Below are positions 1-4,870 of a stretch of 8,265 nucleotides of DNA, one piece after another. The DNA lies in assembly GCA_035547055.1 (NCBI GenBank), contig DASZVN010000212.1, positions 1 through 8,265 of the forward strand, written 5' to 3'. The stretch comes from DASZVN01 sp035547055. Lineage in GTDB: Bacteria; Pseudomonadota; Alphaproteobacteria; Rhizobiales; Methylopilaceae. How positions within the stretch are numbered: position 1 is the first letter of the stretch; each line of letters opens with the position of its first letter. Made by a program: the position numbers and the translations under genes. The notes beneath the pieces were generated by a model. The model ran no database searches, had not been told where the DNA came from, and saw nothing but the letters and a program-made list of their open reading frames with translations.

Positions 1-436
1 GCACCAGCGGCGCCGGCGCCGGGCCGAGATAGGCCCAGAGCAGGCCGGCCCTGGCCTCGACCGGATAGGCCAGGATCGTCACCTTGTCGCGGTAGCGCAC
101 CTCGGGGGCGGCGATGTCCTCGTAGGGCTGCTCCAGGCACCTGCCGTCGTTGTCGAACAGCCAGCCGTGGTAGTTGCAGCGGAGGCCGCAATCCTCGACG
201 AAGCCGTAGGAGAGGTCGGCGCTGCGATGCGGGCAGTGGCGCTCGACGAGGCCGTATCTGCCGCCGCGGTCCTTGTAGAGCACGAGGTCCTCGCCGAGCA
301 GGCGCACCGCCTTGACCGGGTTCTCGTCGAGCTCCTTGACCGCGGCAATGGGGTGCCAGTGGCGGCGCATCAGCTCGCCCATCGGCGTGCCCGGCCCGAC
401 CTCGGTCAACGCCTTGTTCCTTCCGGCATCGAGCAT
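1..436 (-). CDS. Rieske [2Fe-2S] aromatic ring-hydroxylating oxygenase, N-terminal part (3' end outside window)
   Basis: The frame encodes 145 residues and continues past the left edge of the window. Residues 68-90 hold a complete Rieske motif, C68-P-H70, then 16 residues, then C87-N-Y-H90, followed by G-W, which ligates a [2Fe-2S] cluster. The N-terminus (LTEVGPGTPMGELMRRHW) is typical of oxygenase components of the phthalate 4,5-dioxygenase type. In that family the Rieske domain passes electrons from a reductase to a mononuclear iron centre that hydroxylates an aromatic substrate; the iron-binding catalytic domain would lie outside this window. The ATG at 436 is preceded by AAGGAG 7 bases upstream, which fixes the start. 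It is separated from the M16 genes by 145 bp containing a hairpin element, so it is probably its own transcription unit. The substrate cannot be inferred. Membership of the Rieske oxygenase family is secure; the phthalate-type subfamily is an inference from N-terminal resemblance. Confidence 0.9.
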   Translation of the reverse strand, partial: MLDAGRNKALTEVGPGTPMGELMRRHWHPIAAVKELDENPVKAVRLLGEDLVLYKDRGGRYGLVERHCPHRSADLSYGFVEDCGLRCNYHGWLFDNDGRCLEQPYEDIAAPEVRYRDKVTILAYPVEARAGLLWAYLGPAPAPLV

Positions 437-443
437 TTGCGCA

Positions 444-449
444 CTCCTT
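444..449 (-). promoter_or_regulatory. Ribosome binding site of the Rieske oxygenase gene
   Basis: AAGGAG on the minus strand ends 7 bases before the ATG at 436. It is the best Shine-Dalgarno match in the window and supports that start. No convincing -10/-35 pair was found between it and the hairpin element upstream. Confidence 0.75.
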
Positions 450-513
450 CGCATCACGTCGGCGCGCCAAGCTAACCGATTTTGCCGCAAGGAAAAGGTG
501 GTGCCGCCGGGTC

Positions 514-575
514 GTAGGGTGGTCAAGCGAAGCTTGCCCACGTCGTGGGCATCGGCGCACCGATGCCCACCCTAC
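514..575. repeat. Palindromic hairpin element (REP-like) between the M16 pair and the Rieske gene
   Basis: GTAGGGTGG at 514-522 is matched by its exact reverse complement CCACCCTAC at 567-575. Inside lie two further hairpins: CAAGC/GCTTG (524-528 and 532-536, 3-base loop) and a perfect 11-bp stem GTGGGCATCGG/CCGATGCCCAC (545-555 and 560-570, loop CGCA). The right outer arm overlaps the 11-bp stem, so the outer and inner pairings are mutually exclusive. The element starts 6 bp past the stop codon of the second M16 gene. GTAGGGTGG-bounded palindromes occur as dispersed intergenic repeats in Bradyrhizobium-like genomes, from memory. It may also stall transcription, though there is no T tract. 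Only one copy lies in this window, so its repeat nature is inferred. Confidence 0.65.
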
Positions 576-581
576 TGCGCC

Positions 582-1883
582 TCACTCCGCCGCGGCGTCG
601 GCGGTGGCGGTGAGGCCGACGGGCTCGCCGACGGCGACGGTGAAGAGGTCGCCGTCGCCGAACAGGCGCTCGGACGCGCGGGCGATGTCGGCGGGGGCGA
701 CCGCCGCGACCTGGGCGTTGCGGGTCTGGATGTAGTCGATCGGCAGATCGTTCAGGCGGATCTGCTTGAGGCCGCGGGCGATCTTGACCGAGGAGTCGAA
801 GTTCAGCGCGTAGGAGCCGGTCAGGTATTTCTTGGCCTTGTCGAGCTCGTCCGCGCTCGGCCCGTCGGCGACGAAGCGGCGGATCTCGCTGGCCACGAGG
901 TCTATGGCCTCGCGGGCGCGCTCGTTCTTGGTGGCGAGGCCGCCCATCACCGTCGCCGAGTGGCGCATCGGGTCGAGCCAGGTGTGGACCGAGTAGGCGA
1001 GGCCGCGCTTCTCGCGGACCTCGGTGAAAAGCCGCGCGGTGAACGTGCCGCCGCCGACGATGTGGTTGGCGACCGTCGCGGCGATGTAGTCGGGGTCGTG
1101 GCGGTCGAGTCCCGGGCGGCCGAACAGGAGCGTCGTCTGCGGCACCGCGAGCGGCACCACCTCGAGCCGGCCGGTGCCGGCCGGCCGGATCGCCGGAATC
1201 GCGGCCGCGGGCGCGCTCGCCGGCAGGGCGCCGAAGATGCGGTCGAGCGCGGGCGCGAGCGTCGCGGCGTCGATCGCGCCGACCACGGTGACGATCAGCC
1301 GGTCGCGGGTGAAGGCGGTGGCGCGGTAGCGCACGAGGTCCTCGCGCTCGATCGCGCCGAGGCTCGGTTCGGTGCCGATCACCGGCCGGCCGTAGGCGTG
1401 ACCGGGGAAGGCCGCGGCGTGCCAGGCCTCCTCGGCGACGGCGCCGGGCTCGGTCAGGTTGTGGCGGATGCGGGCGAGCACCTGGGCGCCGACGCGGCCG
1501 ATCGGCTCGGGGTCGAGCCTCGCCTCGGTCACTGCGAGGCGGAGCAGCTCGAACGCCTCGTCGCGCTTCTCGGCCAGCGTCCGCAGATTGCCCTCGATGG
1601 CATCGCGCGTCGCGTGGAACGACAGCTCGACCGCGTGCTCTTCGAGCCGCTGCTGGAAAGCCTCCGAATCGTAGGGGCCGGCGCCCTCGTCGAGCAGGCC
1701 GGACAGGAGGTTCGCGACGCCCGGCCGCGCCGGCGGGTCGAATGCCGCGCCGCCGCGGAAGGCGAGGTCGACGACGATGATCGGGACCGTCGCTTCCTCG
1801 ACCAGCCAAGCCTCGATGCCGCCGGGCGAGACGACGCGCTCGACGGCGGCAAGGCCCGCCGTGGCCGGCTTGGCGCGGCTCAT
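582..1883 (-). CDS. M16 peptidase-family protein, non-catalytic R/Y subunit
   Basis: This 433-residue protein has the two-lobed M16B fold length. Where its partner has the zinc motif, it reads GVANLLSGLLDEG (residues 55-67), so the HxxEH ligands are replaced by N58, S61 and G62 and it should not bind zinc. It keeps REKRGLAY (residues 290-297), the R/Y motif of the C-terminal lobe that holds substrate in the active site. In known heterodimeric M16B peptidases, such as the mitochondrial processing peptidase and the Sphingomonas A1 pair, one subunit supplies zinc and the other the R/Y pair. The ATG at 1883 overlaps the stop of the upstream gene as ATGA, with GGGAGA about 9 bases ahead, implying coupled translation. 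Longer starts would run into the upstream gene. No signal peptide is visible, so a cytoplasmic site is inferred. The substrate is unknown. Confidence 0.93.
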   Translation of the reverse strand: MSRAKPATAGLAAVERVVSPGGIEAWLVEEATVPIIVVDLAFRGGAAFDPPARPGVANLLSGLLDEGAGPYDSEAFQQRLEEHAVELSFHATRDAIEGNLRTLAEKRDEAFELLRLAVTEARLDPEPIGRVGAQVLARIRHNLTEPGAVAEEAWHAAAFPGHAYGRPVIGTEPSLGAIEREDLVRYRATAFTRDRLIVTVVGAIDAATLAPALDRIFGALPASAPAAAIPAIRPAGTGRLEVVPLAVPQTTLLFGRPGLDRHDPDYIAATVANHIVGGGTFTARLFTEVREKRGLAYSVHTWLDPMRHSATVMGGLATKNERAREAIDLVASEIRRFVADGPSADELDKAKKYLTGSYALNFDSSVKIARGLKQIRLNDLPIDYIQTRNAQVAAVAPADIARASERLFGDGDLFTVAVGEPVGLTATADAAAE

Positions 1884-3229
1884 GCCGCTTCTCCCGGCGC
1901 GGATTCGAGCCAGCCGGTGACCGCGCGGCGGATGTCGAACACGCCGCGGGCGGCCCCCAGCACCTCCTCGGCCGTGACGGCGCGGACCCGCTCCGGCCAC
2001 TCGATCACGTCCTCGACCGAGAGCCCGGTGGTCAGCGCGGCGCCGAACGAGCGCGCCAGCGCCGACTGGCTGTCGCGCTCGTAGATGGTGTCGGCGATCA
2101 GCCGGGTCTTGGCCCGCTCCAGCTCGCCCGCCTCGACGCCGCCGGCGAGCAGGCGGGCGATCTCGGCGTCCAGCGCCGCCTCGACCGCCTCCAGCGTCAC
2201 GCCCGGCCGCGGCAGGGCGTAGAGCGCGAAGCGCGACGGGTCGAGCGCGGCGCCCCAGTAGTAGCCGCCGGCCGCTGCCGCGATGGCCTGGTCGATCACC
2301 AGCGCCTTGTAGAGCCGGCTGGTCGAGCCGCCGGCGAGGATGATGGCGAGCACGTCGAGGGCATGGCCCTCGTTGCCCTTTGCGGTACGGTAGCTCGGGG
2401 CGATGTAGAGCCGGCTGACCGTCGGCTGGTGCACCCGGGCGTCGGCCAGGGCGACCCGGCGCGGCGCGAAATGCTCGGGCTCCGCCGGCCTCGACCGCGG
2501 CTTCGGGCGGAAGCGGTCGGTGATCTTGCCGTAGGTCGCCTCGGCCAGCGCCTTGACCTCCTCGGTGGTGACGTCGCCCGCGACGACCAGGACGGCGTTG
2601 CTCGGCGTGTAGAAGCGGTCGTAGAAGCCGATGGCGTCGTTGCGGTCGAGCCCGCGGATCTCCTGCTCCCAGCCGATCACCGGCAGGCGGTAGGGCTGGT
2701 TCATCCAGAGCGCCGCCGCCATCGCCTCGGAAAGCTGCGCCGAGGGGTCGGAGTCGGTGCGCATGCGCCGCTCTTCCAGGACGACGTCGCGCTCGGGATT
2801 CACCACCTCGTCACTGAGCACGAGGTTGACCATCCGGTCGGCCTCGAAGCGCATCACCGTCTTCAGCGCCTCCTTGGGCACGCGCTGGAAATAGGCGGTG
2901 TAGTCGTAGGAGGTGAAGGCGTTCTCCTGGCCGCCGAGGGCCGCGACCGTGGCCGAGAACTCGCCCGCCGGATGGCGCTTGGTGCCCTTGAACATCAGGT
3001 GCTCGAGGAAATGGGCGATGCCCGACTTGCCGGGCGTCTCGTCGGCCGAGCCGACCTTGTACCAGACCATGTGGGTCGCGACCGGGGCCCGGTGGTCGGG
3101 GATGACCACGGCTTCGAGCCCGTTGTCGAGCGTGAAGCGGCCGACCGCGAGGCGGCCGTTGGCGGCGGCGGGTTCGCTGGCGGCGGTGGGGGCTTCCTTG
3201 CGGGGCGCGCGGGCGGCGGAACGGGTCAT
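1880..3229 (-). CDS. M16 zinc peptidase, catalytic subunit
   Basis: This 449-residue M16B metallopeptidase has the inverted zinc motif HFLEH at residues 73-77. E76 is the catalytic base, H73 and H77 are zinc ligands, and E153 in VVLEERR is the third ligand at the canonical 75-residue spacing. The C-terminal lobe lacks the R/Y motif: at the matching position (about 311-318) it reads VIDQAIAA. The enzyme therefore probably depends on the R/Y subunit encoded immediately downstream, with which it shares an ATGA overlap. The ATG at 3229 is chosen because the core fold begins near residue 28. An in-frame start at 3334 would add a Cys- and Arg-containing stretch unlike a signal peptide. There is no clear ribosome binding site before 3229, so the start is less certain than the gene. 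The N-terminus is Ala/Pro-rich and not hydrophobic, so export is not supported. Substrate unknown; family members degrade peptides or process precursors. Confidence 0.94.
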   Translation of the reverse strand: MTRSAARAPRKEAPTAASEPAAANGRLAVGRFTLDNGLEAVVIPDHRAPVATHMVWYKVGSADETPGKSGIAHFLEHLMFKGTKRHPAGEFSATVAALGGQENAFTSYDYTAYFQRVPKEALKTVMRFEADRMVNLVLSDEVVNPERDVVLEERRMRTDSDPSAQLSEAMAAALWMNQPYRLPVIGWEQEIRGLDRNDAIGFYDRFYTPSNAVLVVAGDVTTEEVKALAEATYGKITDRFRPKPRSRPAEPEHFAPRRVALADARVHQPTVSRLYIAPSYRTAKGNEGHALDVLAIILAGGSTSRLYKALVIDQAIAAAAGGYYWGAALDPSRFALYALPRPGVTLEAVEAALDAEIARLLAGGVEAGELERAKTRLIADTIYERDSQSALARSFGAALTTGLSVEDVIEWPERVRAVTAEEVLGAARGVFDIRRAVTGWLESAPGEAA

Positions 3230-3455
3230 GAGCGGCTTCGGTCGGTGGAAGGGGCATGCCGGGCGGCCGGCACCTCGGGGCACCGACCTTCCCCAATATA
3301 GGCATGCCGCCCGCCGCAGGAAGCCCGGCGCCACCGAACCGTTGTCAAGCGCAGGCCGCGGCGCATCGCGCCCGCCGCCTTTCAGCGGGAAGACGCGATC
3401 ACGAAGCTGCTGGCCCCGGCGGGGCGGGAGTCAGGCAGGCGCGACGGCGGCCGGA
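3230..3455. other. Intergenic gap before the M16 operon
   Basis: These 226 bp hold no supportable gene. On the minus strand there is an exact TTGACA at 3348-3343 and a TATATT at 3300-3295, but 42 bases separate them, so they do not form one sigma-70 promoter. Either could belong to a promoter with a poor partner box. A short GC hairpin, GCCCC/GGGGC (3413-3417 and 3421-3425), follows the stop of the upstream gene but has no T tract. The length of the gap, compared with the overlap inside the M16 pair, suggests the peptidase operon has its own promoter here. Confidence 0.4.
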
Positions 3456-4127
3456 TCAGTGGCCAGCAGGCGGGACGGTCTGGAGGATCTGATCGGCCGC
3501 TTCGTTCGCCGCGTAAGGATCGTTGCGGTGCGGCTTCGCCACCGGGCCGCCCGGTCCCCAGGCCGCATCCGCGGCGGGGGTGCGATAGCCGGTCGGCGGG
3601 TCGGTCAGGCGGCGGCGCGGCGGCTCGCCGACGAAGGCCGCGATCGGCCCCTTGTTCTTGACCGTTCCCTTCCGCAGCGCAGCGCGGTCGAGGCGGCCGT
3701 CGTCGTAATAGCCGAGGCCGGCGGGGAGGTTGAGGTCGTCGGCGTTCCGCATCGCCGCGCGGCCGTGCTCCAGCTCCTGCGGGCTGACCGGATACTGGCC
3801 GGTGGTCACCGCGATGTAGCGCCAGCGCTCGGTCGCCGGCACGTTGGGGTCGGCATCCTCGCGGTCGGCGGCGGAGAGGCCGTCGTCCTCCTTCGGCCAC
3901 GAGGCGGCGGCGACGCCGGGATTGCCTGCCTCCGGCTTCGGCAGGTCGATCGACTTCGGCACCACCAGCGGCGCCCGCTCGTGATAGTCGATCGGTGCGT
4001 GCTTCGGCCCTCTCAGGCTGAATTCATTTACTAGGTCGCCGAAGAAGCCCTCGGCCGCGGCCGGCATCGCGAAAAGCGCAAGCCCTGCCGCCGCCGCGAG
4101 CGCGGCCAATCCGGTGAGACGCTGCAT
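3456..4127 (-). CDS. Conserved-looking secreted protein of unknown function after lspA
   Basis: I do not firmly recognise this 223-residue protein. Residues 1-25 form a Sec signal peptide: MQR, a hydrophobic Ala/Leu core, then a MPAAA cleavage site before EGFF. The mature part is hydrophilic, has no further membrane segment and contains no cysteine, so it is a soluble periplasmic protein rather than a lipoprotein. Residues 48-65 (DYHERAPLVVPKSIDLPK) recall the APLVxPPxxxLPxP stretch of DUF3035/BamF proteins, which also lie beside lspA in some alphaproteobacteria; this is weak and from memory. A second Pro-rich block is RLTDPPTGYRTP (173-184). The ATG at 4127 is chosen because it starts the signal peptide directly; GAGGGAAACGG lies just upstream. 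It sits 91 bp after lspA and may share its transcript. A link to outer-membrane assembly or the envelope is only a guess. Confidence 0.8.
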   Translation of the reverse strand: MQRLTGLAALAAAAGLALFAMPAAAEGFFGDLVNEFSLRGPKHAPIDYHERAPLVVPKSIDLPKPEAGNPGVAAASWPKEDDGLSAADREDADPNVPATERWRYIAVTTGQYPVSPQELEHGRAAMRNADDLNLPAGLGYYDDGRLDRAALRKGTVKNKGPIAAFVGEPPRRRLTDPPTGYRTPAADAAWGPGGPVAKPHRNDPYAANEAADQILQTVPPAGH

Positions 4128-4157
4128 CGTTCCGTTTCCCTCAGGCCCCCGCCCGGA

Positions 4158-4181
4158 GCCGCCGGACACGGCCCCGGCGGC
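4158..4181. repeat. GC-rich hairpin between lspA and the secreted-protein gene
   Basis: GCCGCCGG (4158-4165) pairs perfectly with CCGGCGGC (4174-4181) across an 8-base loop. It lies in the 91-bp gap after lspA. There is no T tract on the minus-strand side, so a complete intrinsic terminator is not supported. It could be a pausing or mRNA-stabilising stem, or chance pairing in GC-rich DNA. Confidence 0.3.
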
Positions 4182-4218
4182 CTGCATCCGCATTCCGGCG
4201 CCGCCTCGGGCCGCGCCG

Positions 4219-4743
4219 TCATCCGTCGCCGCCGGCATCCGCCGTGGCGGCGCGCGGACGATTCAGCGCAGCATATAGCAGCAGCGCCACGCCGACAACG
4301 ATGGCGGCGTCGGCGACGTTGAAGACATACCAGTTCCACGTGCCCCAGTGCAGCAGGAGGAAATCGACCACCGCGCCCCAGGCGATGCGGTCGACGGCGT
4401 TGCCGAGCGCGCCGCCAATGATGAAGCCGAGCCCGATGGCGCCCGCGAGCGAGCGTTCGCGGCGGAGCCAGAGCCCGAGCAGCACCGCGGCGACGACCGC
4501 GACGGCGATCAGGGCGATGCGGCCGGCGAGGCTGTTCTGCTCGAACAGGCTGTAGCTGATGCCCTTGTTCCAGAGCAGCACGAGGTCGGCGACCGGCAGG
4601 AGCCGGACCGCGCCGCGGTCGGCGAGGTCGAAGCCGAGGAGAAGCCACAGCTTGACCGCCTGGTCGACGGCGAGCGTCGCCAGCGCGATGGCGAAGCCGA
4701 GCCCGGCATAGGGGCTCGCGCCGCGGCTCTCGTCGGAAATCAC
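4219..4743 (-). CDS. lspA: Lipoprotein signal peptidase (signal peptidase II)
   Basis: LspA is the inner-membrane aspartyl protease that removes signal peptides from diacylglyceryl-modified prolipoproteins. The 174-residue product is of normal family length with about four hydrophobic segments (near 14-36, 76-93, 98-115 and 137-159). The catalytic aspartates are D118 in GNAVDR and D145 in FNVADA, the two invariant family blocks. DQAVK (27-31) and the NKGISYS block (59-65) are the other conserved regions. The start is GTG at 4743, read as Met-Ile-Ser-Asp, with a GGGGG stretch upstream as a possible ribosome binding site. The gene follows ileS, as in many proteobacteria, but here a palindromic repeat occupies most of the 127-bp gap and ends only 14 bases before the GTG. 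Globomycin sensitivity is expected for the family. Identification is firm; only the exact start is open. Confidence 0.96.
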   Translation of the reverse strand: MISDESRGASPYAGLGFAIALATLAVDQAVKLWLLLGFDLADRGAVRLLPVADLVLLWNKGISYSLFEQNSLAGRIALIAVAVVAAVLLGLWLRRERSLAGAIGLGFIIGGALGNAVDRIAWGAVVDFLLLHWGTWNWYVFNVADAAIVVGVALLLYAALNRPRAATADAGGDG

Positions 4744-4757
4744 CGCAGGCCCCCGGC

Positions 4758-4845
4758 GTCATGGCCGGGCTTGTCCCGGCCCTCCACGACTTCCTTCGTT
4801 GAGGGCTGCAAGCTCGTGGAGGCCCGGGCCAAGCCCGGGCAAGAC
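4758..4845. repeat. Dispersed palindromic repeat, copy A (ileS-lspA gap)
   Basis: The left arm (4758-4790) and right arm (4813-4845) are 33-base inverted repeats agreeing at 28 of 33 positions by eye, with a 22-base loop. The left arm differs from that of copy B by one base (32/33). Its core is GGCCGGGCTTGTCCCGGCC, itself nearly palindromic, so each arm can also fold alone. Similar ATGGCCGGGCTTGTCCCGGCCAT units are common between genes in rhizobial chromosomes, from memory. On the transcript it would form a long hairpin starting 25 bases after the ileS stop and ending 14 bases before the lspA start. No transposase is encoded, so if mobile it depends on a helper elsewhere. Confidence 0.85.
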
Positions 4846-4870
4846 GGAGGAGAGGCTATCGGCCTGAGCA

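Noticed and set aside
1160..1215. GCCGG-rich palindromic run
   Set aside because: It lies inside the second M16 gene and is explained by Gly/Ala/Pro/Arg codons in GC-rich coding DNA.
312..2084. A 590-codon open frame on the plus strand
   Set aside because: It covers the complement of the Rieske start, the hairpin element and both M16 genes, has shadow-type composition, and crosses intergenic DNA that a real gene would not share.
3295..3348. TTGACA and TATATT as a sigma-70 promoter for the M16 operon
   Set aside because: The boxes are 42 bases apart, and at 17-18 base spacing neither has an acceptable partner (GGCTTC or CTTCCT).
3413..3425. Terminator after the secreted-protein gene
   Set aside because: The stem is only 5 bp and no T tract follows on the minus strand; such short GC stems arise often by chance here.
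4219..4762. Alternative longer reading frame opposite or overlapping lspA, such as the frame starting at 4762
   Set aside because: It is an Arg/Pro/Ala-rich shadow in another frame; the lspA frame carries both catalytic Asp blocks.
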